Assembly (NCBI GenBank): GCA_025024175.1
Contig: QCXZ01000003.1
Coordinates: forward strand, 33,752,257-33,816,256
Length of the DNA: 64,000 nt
DNA from: Rhyzopertha dominica
Lineage: Eukaryota > Arthropoda > Insecta > Coleoptera > Bostrichidae
Reading direction: 5' to 3'
The translations under genes were made by a program, and so were the position numbers. The notes under the pieces were generated by a model. The model saw nothing but the letters and a program-made list of their open reading frames with translations. It searched no databases and was not told the origin of the DNA. Each line of letters opens with the position of its first letter. The first letter of the stretch is position 1. Of this stretch, positions 34,070 through 43,049 are shown piece by piece.

Positions 34070-34290
34070 CGAACTGAAGGTTCGATTGTGAAAGAAGGGT
34101 GATGGGACAAGCTATATACTCAAATTCACTAGCTGAAGGCTCCTACGGCAATGTATATATGAGCTGAAGGCTCGCACAAGTTAAACAAAACAAATACCAG
34201 AGCTGACGGCTCATACAAGTTATTCAAAACAATTACAAGAACTGAGGGCTCATACCAGTTATACAAAACAATTACAAGAGCGGAGGGCCC
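34070..34290. repeat. 39-bp tandem repeat with stem-loop core GAGC-NNNNN-GCTC
   Basis: Copies of the core start at 34161, 34200, 34239 and 34278, exactly 39 bp apart. The intervening words are like 'CATACAAGTTATTCAAAACA'. Related cores lie at 34070 (CGAACTGAAGGTTCG) and 34131 (AGCTGAAGGCT). Most cores can form a 4-5 bp hairpin with a TGAAG-type loop. The host element is unknown. Confidence 0.7.
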
Positions 34291-37200
34291 ATACAACAAG
34301 TTTTTCCGTTGCCCGACAGCTAAATCACCTCAATGTTTACAACGGTTCAAGCAATCACCACCGAGATGGAATCTACACCGCGGATTCTGCGCTCCGACTT
34401 AAGGGTCAACGACCTCCTACTTAAAATTTAAGCTTATCTGCGCTCTCCTGCTGGTTGGGGTCCCACATGTACGGTCCTCCACACCAAGGGTCGCCAGCTA
34501 CTAGGGTTGAATCTTCCTAACCGGAAGGATGGCAGCGCAAATTCCCAAATCCGATCCCAAGTGATCAGTCCCAACTCTACGATTCTCAACTTCTCCAATC
34601 TTCAAAAGCTATCCAGACAGGAATAAGGCCCAGATGTCAATCACACGAACGAAGGCGAAGCGATAGCAATATCGATAAGTATACGATAAGATAAGATGAG
34701 AACCGAAAAGGAAAGAAAATCAAAGAAAAGAGCCCTAAAATATTAAAGAGGGTATTAATACTCGTTCGATTAATTAGTATTTTACTCACTATAGTTGGTG
34801 TGCGGCTCTGATTGCAGAAATATTCGTGGCAAATCTTGTCGATAACCCAAAATCCCAAAATGGTCATGTGTGGATGTTCAATAATGCAAAATCAACCATT
34901 CAGCCAATTCCAAAAGCCCAACTTACATCCACCAGTCTAATTGAAGATTTTCCAAGCGGATCCCACTATGGTAACCAATCGATGGTCTATTTACTTAGAA
35001 AAATCTTCCCAAAAATCGACAATACCACGTTCTCACATTCAATTCGCAACAGGTCAAAATGCCAAAGGAAAGAGGAAATTCTTTCTGCTGTCAAGTGACT
35101 CGCTCAGAATCTACGCGCAAGCGTTAGGCTTAACGACGGAAGTGTCTGCAGTACCGATGTAATGGTTTCAGGTTCACTGTGTACAACGAGAAGCCTACGC
35201 GCCAGGCGTGAGCGACTGACAAAATATGAATGTTACAAGTGGCATTAAACAAGGTATATAGTAAACTCCCTTTTTGTATTAGAGCTATAAATATTAGAAA
35301 AACTGTTCAAAGAAATTGTCAAATGTTGGTATACAAAATGCCCTTAAATGTGTTAATATCAAGCGAGGTTTTCAACGTTGTGATTTTTAAAAGTAGCATA
35401 GCTATTGCTTTTATAAAAACTAATTTATAATGGCCTTACTACTACACTGAATGGAGTTAAATCCCAAAACAGTGACGACTTACAAAAATGCAGTACATAT
35501 TGTGAGAAAATGTTATCTTAAATGTCGTTTCCTGCCAACTGATTCCTTACAGGCCACGCAATTCTGTTAGTTTAATAATTATTACATAAACATTAGTTTA
35601 ATTTGACATATAATTAAATTTTTGGGGAGATGTTTATTTTTAAGTACCTATATCATTGATAATAATAGATATATTTTTCCAAAACTTTATCTTCTACCCA
35701 TAGATAAATAAATGTCAGGTACAATAACGAAAAAAAATTAAAAAGAGGAAAACCGTTCACATGCATACACCGAAAGCTTCAAATTGTAATGCCCCCTACT
35801 TTAGTAGTTAACTATATACAGCAGTCGACTAAAGTATTACATCTAATTATCTAATGTTTGCGTTTCTAGTAAGCTTAGATACCCAGATTTAGAAAAGGGT
35901 TAATTTAAGTTGTTTAAGATTAAACGTAATGTTTGCAAGGTTTAGTAGTAGCGAATGATCTTCCCACGTTCCCAATTCCAATATTATTTCAAGTAAATGT
36001 AGAAAGCTTTCTCAATTTTGTTTACTAACTGCTTCGTTTTTGTATATTAACAACTGAAAGCTGACCTTCGCAAATTGCTATAATGATTCCGGGGGACATT
36101 GGTAAATAATAGTTGTGGCACTGGAATCAAAACCAACTTCGCGCACTAGGACATGCTGAGTGAAAATGGGAAACAACGAATAACATTGAAGAAGTTACAC
36201 AATTCCACCTCGTGAGGCAATGCAATTATTTCAACTAGTGATGAAAATAATTGCGTGTAACGGATATCTTTGTTTAGTTTGCAATCAAGGCGACACTAGG
36301 AGTATTATTCATAAATTTTGTGGGATATTTATTATAGTCACACGTCTGTTAGAGGCATAATTTATGTTAGAAATAAAAATATTACCTATAAGCGAAGATG
36401 CTGTCGTCGAACTGGTCTGAACTGGGTTTTATGGAAAGTAACCGACTGATAAGAGGGTTATGGCGTCCGTTTATCTCAATTATGACATGAGACTGAGATT
36501 CAGTATGAAGCATTACTACAGGAGATGATTTACTTTCAAATAAAGTTACTCGTAATACGTCCAACAGAGAAAGGTGACAAGACTTATTACATATTACATA
36601 CATACTATTATTTATTAGCAACTGCAACTTTTACAAAGTATGCGACAATAGTATATTTTTAGAACGTGATTAATAAGACCATACTATTGAACGAGTAGTT
36701 TTGAGTACGACAAGGGTAGTAACAATACGTCTCATTTAGCGTATGGTATCTACGTTGGTGTATTAATTTATGAAATTCTGGCTACTAAGAATCTATTTGT
36801 GCACCCCGCTGTCACGTTGCGATTTTTGCCTTCAAGGAGTACTAAAAAGCTTTCACTGCCTAACTATGCGATTACGACGCTCTACGCGCAATTATTTTAA
36901 TAAATTTGATTTACCCTGTGAGCTTATGGTATTAGAATTAGGTTTTTTAATTGTTCCCAAAATGTTATAAACGTGATCTACGTTGTGCAAATAAATTGAA
37001 AAGCCTTTTCTCTTATACCGCACAGGTACCTCAGAAATAAAATAATTATGAAACTATAAAGGGTATCACAATTCAAATGCTCGCAGCGACGCGCGCTTTG
37101 TTCAGGCTCGTCTCTGACGTCAACCCTTCAATAGTACGAATGCCTCGGCGTGCATGGGACAGCTATTTCTTTGTAAACAACCTGAATTTGTTAACATACA

Positions 37201-37325
37201 CAAATTCTGCCAATCATAATTAACAATAATATTGCACGGTGTTCAGTGTAATGACTAAAAAAAAAATGCTAATAAGTGCTGTTAGTTATACGTCTAATAA
37301 TTCGAACCAGTGTGCTAATGTATAA
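34291..37325. other. Unassigned region, 3 kb
   Basis: No gene that I can support. At 34491-34498 GGGTCGCCA reads TGGCGACCC on the minus strand, which could be the primer-binding site of an old LTR element, but no LTR pair is found. GC-richer DNA at 37080-37160 directly precedes the young LTR element. Confidence 0.3.
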
Positions 37326-38775
37326 TGTAACGAAGTTACAAACCGGGCCTCAGCCAAGTTTCAATCCGCGGCTTTATATCTGTCTCAAGTTCGCGATTCA
37401 CGGAGTTCGCGTGGAACAACACATGCTGGCGCCAGTAGTCAGCTCTCTTGTTCCCACGAATCCAGTGAAAACTGAGAAAAGCGTGTCCGACCGCAGCGTC
37501 AAATGAGTTCTGACCGAACCGCTATACCGACCAGTCCAGCCGGATAGCCAGGTGAGTGAGCTTTAGATTAAGCTTATGTATTGTGGTGACTTCCCAGTCC
37601 TTCCTTGCGACCCATCATTTTAAATCCCACCGCCATCCACCGTCGCTCTCTCTGTGGGGGCCGTTGGTTAGAGGTGCGCCGCATGCTAGGTTTTGTAGGC
37701 GGTCCATCTCGGCTTAAGCGACCCTTGCAGTGCAGAGAGTTGTTCTCTGGGTGTTTGCCGCATGCTAGGTTTTGTAGGCGGCCCGTGCCCGGTAAACGAC
37801 TTTCTTGAGCTCCGACTGTGACGTAATCGACTGACGCCTCGACAGTTGACGGAAAGTGCGCCGCATGCTAGGTTTTGTAGGCGGTCCGCGATCTGTCTGA
37901 CTGTACGAGGGGTTGTTCGCTGGGTGTTTGCCGCATGCTAGGTTTTGTAGGCGGCCCCGTGCCCGGTGAACAGCTTACGTAACTATTACACCGACCGACG
38001 CCTCGCCAGTTGACGGAAAGTGCGCCGCATGCTAGGTTTTGTAGGCGGTCCGCGATCTGTCTGACTGTACGAGGGGTTGTTCGCTGGGTGTTTGCCGCAT
38101 GCTAGGTTTTGTAGGCGGCCCGTGCCCGGTGAACAGCTTAATTACGCAACCGACGATTACGTAACCGCTACTTGCACCGTTCCTTGTATGTGCCCCGTAA
38201 TCCAATCCTTCCGGCTTGATAAACGCTCACCCACCGGCGTCACCAGACATTAGCACCGCTCAATTAGTCTTGTTATCGCTTGTACCGCTTGCATACCGCT
38301 AGTTGCATCATTATTGCCGCACCGTTTTGTATTATAACCGGAACCGTAGTTTAGCTTGGCTGGGCTATGCATGGGGGGGGGCCGTTGCATAACTTAGAAT
38401 AGGAGTTCATTATTGCTTGTATAATTGCTTTAACCAAAATAAAATTGTGTTAATAGGTCCTGACTGGTTTTTCTGTTTGTGCCTCCCGCACCCCGCTAAC
38501 ATCTTTTACAGCTGACGGCATCCACCCTCGAGTCGTTCCCTGGAAGGCCGATCTTCACTGCAGCTACCCTGGTCTGCACACGTAAGAGGGATCGTGTGTA
38601 GTGGTCTGAGGAGCATACCTCAGGATAATAAAAAACTGGCGCCCGAGAAGACCGTCCCGACGTCGAGCCGTGAAGAAGAGCTCTGACGTCATAACCGCAC
38701 CATATTACGCAACAGTCCGACCGACCACGCTCCGGCACGAAGGCCCAATCCGCTTACAACGAAAAAGGCGTCACA
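37326..38775 (+). repeat. 5' LTR (1450 bp) of the young element
   Basis: It begins TGTAACGAAGTTACAAACC and ends AAAAAGGCGTCACA. Differences from the 3' LTR that I can see are an extra C near 37955, T/C at the CCTTG(T/C)ATG site near 38187, an extra C near 38254, a C/T difference near 38540, and possibly the length of the G run near 38372. It contains six stem-loop motifs and TTACGTAA-type sites. Confidence 0.92.
37679..38118 (+). repeat. Six copies of the stem-loop motif CCGCATGCTAGG...GTAGGCGG in the 5' LTR
   Basis: A 24-bp motif, identical in every copy, starts at 37679, 37758, 37861, 37931, 38025 and 38095. CCGC pairs with GCGG and, inside, CTA with TAG around a GGTTTTG loop. Odd copies are followed by TCC and even copies by CCC, so the motifs come in pairs, in a higher-order unit of 164-182 bp. 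The 3' LTR has the same six from 43403. Outside the motif the spacers vary more, which suggests selection or recent amplification of the motif. Confidence 0.9.
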
Positions 38776-38778
38776 TTT

Positions 38779-38786
38779 TGGCGCCC
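38779..38786 (+). other. Putative primer-binding site
   Basis: TGGCGCCC starts three bases after the 5' LTR. It would pair with a tRNA ending GGGCGCCA, such as a lysine tRNA. Complementarity beyond these eight bases (TACGAGCAGGG) does not match a normal T-arm that I recognise, so the primer is uncertain. Confidence 0.6.
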
Positions 38787-39105
38787 TACGAGCAGGGACC
38801 GTTGTTACTTCGAGGAGGAGCCGGAATTACGTAACCGCCGTCAAGCAGAAGATAACCACCCCGTTTCCAGCGGCTCCGAGTCTGCGCCTGCGCGGAATTC
38901 AAAAATTCCGTTAGAGCAGTCGTCCACCGGATTTTCGAATTCCATTAGGGAGTCCGCATAAAAAAATCGCTGGAAACCGACTTTCACCCCCGACCACCTT
39001 CTAGTTACGAAGTTGGCTTTGGAACATCGTAGCATAGCCGTGTGACCCCTCTAGTCCGACTAAACCGAGGACGCCGAGTCGAATTCTGCAATCGCCGTCT
39101 CCCTA

Positions 39106-39570
39106 TTACGTAAGGCAACGGAGATCCGATTTTTCACCGACTTCCAGTCGTCGGAGACCCGTCAAGTGGGTACTCGTTTCTGCCAAACCGGACCCGCTCT
39201 AGCGATTGGTGACATCGGTTTGGGCCGATTACGTAACCCCACGGACTTCGTAATTTTCACCGACTTCCCGTCGTCGGAGACCCGGCAAGTGGGGATTCGT
39301 TTCTGACAAACCGGACCCGCTCTATCAATTGGTGACATTAGATTCGCCCAATTACGTAACACCAGGGACTTGGTGTTTTTGACCGACTTCCCGACCCCGA
39401 AGGCCTATCGAGTGGGAGCTCGTTTCTGACAAGTAAGGCCTCCCGCATCGATTACCGTGACCCGTTCTGAGTTGTGACGTAACCCAGAAGAATTTTGAAT
39501 TTTCACCGACTTCCCGTTGGCCGAGACCAGCCGAGTGGGGGCTCGTTTCTGACAAATCGCGGGTCCCCCA
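39106..39570 (+). repeat. Leader tandem repeats, unit 121-124 bp, four copies with TTACGTAA-type sites
   Basis: Units share 'TTTTCACCGACTTCC', a GGAGACC-like word, 'AGTGGG...TCGTTTCTGACAA', 'GGACCCGCTCTA' and 'ATTACGTAAC'. The ACGTAA cores lie at 39106, 39229, 39352 and 39475. The repeats precede gag and reach into its 5' end, so the first ATG at 39495 lies inside a repeat unit. This favours the ATG at 39615 as the true gag start. Confidence 0.8.
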
Positions 39571-39614
39571 TCCAACGCCGTCATCAGTTGAGCCGAAAGC
39601 ACCATCCCGACCAG

Positions 39615-41501
39615 ATGGCTACTGGAGGACCACCTGAAGAGACCCACATGGCTGAAGACGAGTCTTCCGACTCCGAGTGCACCGACATCCGTGTCAGCTG
39701 GGTATACCGCCTGAAAAGGAACCAGCTGATGCACGAGCTAGGGAAGAGGAAACTCTCCACCGAAGGGGCCGTACAGGAGCTTCGGCAGCGGATAGTCCGA
39801 CATCTCCGTCAAGAGGTTCCGAATCCCGCCACTATTCTGATCCCCACCGTCGTGTCGGCCCCCTCTCCGATCTACACCGTTTCCACCACAATGACGTCGA
39901 CGACGGCCGTTACCACCGCCTATAAAGGGCCGATATCCGCAGCTCTGAGGACAGTAGCTAACCAGCCACTGCAGGAGACAGTAGCTAACCAGCCACCGCA
40001 GGAGACAGTAGCTAAACAGCCACTGCAGGAGACAGTAGCTAACCAGCCACCACGGAAGACAGTAGCCGACCAACCAACGCAGAAGACCGAACCAGTCCAA
40101 CCCACGACAGAACCAGCATCAGTAGCCAGCCAGCTACAGCAGGAGAGAGTTCCGATCCAACCAGCACCTGAGGACTATCCACCGACAAGAGCACCGATCC
40201 AGCCATCTCAGAAAGCAGTATCGTCCCAACCGTCACAGGGGATAGTCACCAGCCAGTTATTACTGCTTCCGATCCAGTCACCATTATCAGACTCGCCGGA
40301 AAGGACATCACCGTGCGAGCAGCTGTACCAGACAAGGAATCTGCAACGGGACCGAGTCGTCAGTCTGCAACCGATCCAGCCACCGCCAGTCACAGACCCG
40401 CAGAGGAGAGCCGAGATCGAGGAGTTCTTCGAGACACTTCTCCGAGTGACCAGTCCACAGGAGAGCAAGTCACCGCCACACGTAGTTCCCAGTCCAACCA
40501 TGGAGGACCGACGGATGCCGGCAACCGTACCAGGACCCAACCAGACTACAACACCGCCGCCAGACCCCTCAAATGCGGGGGCATATACACCGACTCCAGT
40601 GCGCCGTGCCCGTATAAGGTCCGACCTGAAGCCACACCGATGGGGAATCCACTTTGATGGATCCACCGATGGGGTCGCCTTCATGGAACAGCTGCTAGAC
40701 GTTATGGACCGATACGATGTCTCACACGAGGAGGTGATGCCGATCCTGCCCGAACTGCTATCTGGACTAGCCCTGGCCTGGTACCGTAACAACCGCCATG
40801 ACTGGAGAGGCTGGGAAGATTTCGTGGCCGACTTCGAGCTGAATTACTACCCGGCTGACTACAAGATCAACCTCGAGAGGGAGATAAGTCAGCGTACTCA
40901 GCAGCCACACGAAACCGCCTTGGAGTACAGTACCGCCATTCGTACCCTGATCCGCCGTCACGGAGGCATGACACCGGCGCAGGAACTGTACTGGCTACAC
41001 CGGAACATGTTGCCAGAGTACCGCTTGTTCATCCGCCGCCAGGATTGCACCAGCGTTGCTAGTCTGCTGGCCGCCGCCAAGGAATTCGAGATTCTCCGCC
41101 AGGACCAGATAACCGCCACCGCCCAGGATGTAGCCGAGAGGCCTGAAGAAAGAAGACCCATCCCGCAACTGAGGATTCCAGTTGAACGTGGGAATCCACC
41201 GACGTACCGACAACCCCAGGAATATCACCCGAGACAAGAACCGCCATCCAGGCGTTTTAATGTACCGGAGCAGACACCGATACCACAACCGGAACGTCAG
41301 CCGCAGGAAAATCGACCCAGTCATCGCCACCGAGAAGACACATCCGACCGTATCGATACTAGCCGCCCTGTATGTTGGAGATGTGGCCAGAGTGGCCACT
41401 CACGAAGCCAATGCCAGAACCCCTTCGTGAAGTTCTGCTCAAGGTGTGGCCGCCGTGGGACCTACACCCGGGACTGCACCTGCCAGAATTCGGAAAACTA
41501 G
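39615..41501 (+). CDS. Gag polyprotein with SAP-like N-terminus
   Basis: An intact 628-residue Gag, if started at 39615; the frame is open from 39495, but that part is leader repeat. Residues about 28-66 ('YRLKRNQLMHELGKRKLSTE' and on to 'ELRQRIVRHLR') fit a SAP-type DNA-binding helix pair. Residues about 113-225 are Pro/Gln-rich repeats of the type 'TVANQPLQE'. Residues about 338-495 form a retrotransposon capsid ('WGIHFDGSTDGVAFMEQL', 'LALAWYRNNRHDW'). Near residue 585 the zinc knuckle 'CWRCGQSGHSRSQC' has CCHC spacing, followed by 'CSRCGRRGTYTRDC', where Thr replaces His. Gag would assemble the particle and package RNA. The protease frame overlaps its end in the -1 register. Confidence 0.88.
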   Translation: MATGGPPEETHMAEDESSDSECTDIRVSWVYRLKRNQLMHELGKRKLSTEGAVQELRQRIVRHLRQEVPNPATILIPTVVSAPSPIYTVSTTMTSTTAVTTAYKGPISAALRTVANQPLQETVANQPPQETVAKQPLQETVANQPPRKTVADQPTQKTEPVQPTTEPASVASQLQQERVPIQPAPEDYPPTRAPIQPSQKAVSSQPSQGIVTSQLLLLPIQSPLSDSPERTSPCEQLYQTRNLQRDRVVSLQPIQPPPVTDPQRRAEIEEFFETLLRVTSPQESKSPPHVVPSPTMEDRRMPATVPGPNQTTTPPPDPSNAGAYTPTPVRRARIRSDLKPHRWGIHFDGSTDGVAFMEQLLDVMDRYDVSHEEVMPILPELLSGLALAWYRNNRHDWRGWEDFVADFELNYYPADYKINLEREISQRTQQPHETALEYSTAIRTLIRRHGGMTPAQELYWLHRNMLPEYRLFIRRQDCTSVASLLAAAKEFEILRQDQITATAQDVAERPEERRPIPQLRIPVERGNPPTYRQPQEYHPRQEPPSRRFNVPEQTPIPQPERQPQENRPSHRHREDTSDRIDTSRPVCWRCGQSGHSRSQCQNPFVKFCSRCGRRGTYTRDCTCQNSEN

Positions 41502-41962
41502 ATGGCAGCACGTCAGCCCGGAGGCCTGAACTGCTGCCCGTACACATCGCCTCCGAAAACCGACCACACATCAGGATCAACATACAGGGAAGACCGTTCA
41601 CTGCACTCATCGATACCGGCTCCGTATCTTCGTGCATAGGATCTACCGTTGCGCGATATCTGGAAAGAACCGGAGTCCCTGGACAAAATCCAGTCTCTCC
41701 GACCGCCAGAGTCATCGATGGCCGCCAGGTGCAGATTACCAAGGCCTACGAGGTAGAGGTCCGCATAGAAGACGAAGCCCGACAACACCATTTTCTGCAC
41801 ATACCGAAGATGACTAGAGAAGTACTACTGGGAATGGATTTTTCTCCGAACCATGAACCTGCACATGAACTTCCAATCCGGGTTCGTGTTTCACAGGAAC
41901 CGCAACATTTCTTTACCGAACTGCCGGACTTTCCAGCAACCCGACACCACGGCCACCGCTAG
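41372..41962 (+). CDS. Retropepsin-type aspartic protease, truncated pol frame
   Basis: This frame overlaps the gag end and is -1 relative to it, as expected for ribosomal frameshifting; the start coordinate is just the first in-frame ATG. The active-site text 'ALIDTGSVSSCIG' has the DTG triad at about residues 81-83. The flap and C-terminal part run through 'AYEVEVRIEDEA' to 'EVLLGMDF', the usual second conserved turn of Ty3/gypsy proteases. The protease would cut Gag and Pol. After about 'HFFTELPDFP' the frame reaches a stop at 41962 instead of entering RT: the junction of the RT/RNase H deletion lies near here. Confidence 0.8.
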   Translation: MLEMWPEWPLTKPMPEPLREVLLKVWPPWDLHPGLHLPEFGKLDGSTSARRPELLPVHIASENRPHIRINIQGRPFTALIDTGSVSSCIGSTVARYLERTGVPGQNPVSPTARVIDGRQVQITKAYEVEVRIEDEARQHHFLHIPKMTREVLLGMDFSPNHEPAHELPIRVRVSQEPQHFFTELPDFPATRHHGHR

Positions 41963-42887
41963 CAGCGAGCTCAAACCTGCCATGAAGCACCGCAAAGGAG
42001 TCCCCAAAAAGGTAAACGGTACACTACCTAGGGATCCCGTACCAGTTACCGATATAGGAGCCACCGACATAACCGAGGAGAACAACACCGCTACCGAAAA
42101 ACTGCCAGATTGTTCTTGGTATCGACGCCGATTCACGGAAGTCAAGCGGCATCCAGACCAATGCCCCGATTACCGCATCACCGACCACCGACTTTACCGC
42201 CACCTAGACAGCCACCATAGTGACAAGGTGCTGTCCAAACCGTGGAAGTTATGCATACCGAAGCCTCTTCGCCGTCGTGTGTTAGAAGAGAACCACGACG
42301 CACCGACCGCCGGACATTTAGGGGTATCCAGGACGATATCCCGACTGGCCCAGCAATATTACTGGCCAGGAATGTTCCGGGACGCCGTTAAGTACGTCCG
42401 TAGATGCCAGCACTGCCAGGGTGTTAAAATTTCACAGCAGAGGCCACACGGACTGCTTCAGCGAACGGCAAACCGCAACCAGTGGAAACCCGTCAGCACC
42501 GACCGAACCCGACCTGCAACGGAACAAAGCTCCCAAGCCGAGCATCCGAAGACTACGCCCTCCAAGTCCAGCCAAAGGATCCCTATTCAGCCGGACCAAT
42601 GCTGGCGATGTGGCGAGCCAGGTCACCGACGTAATGGCTGCTTACAGCTACCGATGCTGTTCTGTTCCCGATGCGGAACAATAGGCATCATGTCCAGTAA
42701 GTGCGACTGCCCGACAGAGCCCAGAAGGCCAACGAGGGAAAGAGAGGCCTTATTCGACCAGTCCACGCCGAGCAGACGGATCCACCCCCGAAGGATGACC
42801 CATCGAACCAGGACCAGATACCCGCGTACCGCGATTTCATATATAGTTCGCCGCGATCTGACATGTACATACAATGAAATAATTTAG
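41853..42887 (+). CDS. Integrase N-terminal fragment fused to a second pair of zinc knuckles
   Basis: A 344-codon frame in the gag register. The functional part starts near 42110 with 'WYRRRFTEVKRHPDQCPDYR', the segment before the integrase zinc finger in gypsy elements. At 42294-42420 the HHCC finger is complete ('HDAPTAGHLGV', 'YYWPGMF', 'CQHC'). Near 42490 'WKPVSTD' equals the start of the catalytic core with its first Asp, then the core stops. From about 42600 come 'CWRCGEPGHRRNGC' (CCHC) and 'CSRCGTIGIMSSKC', a diverged copy of the Gag knuckle pair. RT, RNase H and the D-E part of the core are missing. The frame has no clear start of its own, and whether it is translated is unknown. It could be a recombinant between integrase and a gag 3' end. 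Confidence 0.7.
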   Translation: MNLHMNFQSGFVFHRNRNISLPNCRTFQQPDTTATASSELKPAMKHRKGVPKKVNGTLPRDPVPVTDIGATDITEENNTATEKLPDCSWYRRRFTEVKRHPDQCPDYRITDHRLYRHLDSHHSDKVLSKPWKLCIPKPLRRRVLEENHDAPTAGHLGVSRTISRLAQQYYWPGMFRDAVKYVRRCQHCQGVKISQQRPHGLLQRTANRNQWKPVSTDRTRPATEQSSQAEHPKTTPSKSSQRIPIQPDQCWRCGEPGHRRNGCLQLPMLFCSRCGTIGIMSSKCDCPTEPRRPTREREALFDQSTPSRRIHPRRMTHRTRTRYPRTAISYIVRRDLTCTYNEII

Positions 42888-42980
42888 GATTGTAAATAGT
42901 TAGGATGAGATAAAATATCTTAGGATTGTAAATAGTTAGGTTAAGATGAAATATTCTAAGATTGTAAATAGTTAGGGTAA
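42884..42980 (+). repeat. Three 36-bp tandem repeats after the last frame
   Basis: Units begin at 42884, 42920 and 42956 with '(T/C)TAGGATTGTAAATAGTTAGG' or a close variant. They lie between the stop codon at 42887 and the polypurine tract. Confidence 0.75.
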
Positions 42981-43034
42981 GTGGGATTGTTAACCGAATA
43001 AATTTTGCCTTCCGGTCATCTTTTTCCGCGCCCC

Positions 43035-43049
43035 GAAGTAAGAGGAGAA
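43035..43049 (+). other. Polypurine tract
   Basis: GAAGTAAGAGGAGAA directly precedes the 3' LTR, the usual place where plus-strand DNA synthesis is primed. Confidence 0.75.

Noticed and set aside
34440..34830. Possible minus-strand LTR with a TGGCGACCC primer-binding site
   Set aside because: No second LTR copy, no gag or pol text, and the eight-base match is too short.
37605..37808. 67-codon plus-strand frame in the LTR, repeated at 43329-43532
   Set aside because: It is made largely of the stem-loop motif and spacer; repetition follows from LTR duplication.
38496..38738. Minus-strand 80-codon frame, repeated at 44219-44461
   Set aside because: It lies in both LTR copies; its repetition comes from the LTR, and no protein family is recognisable.
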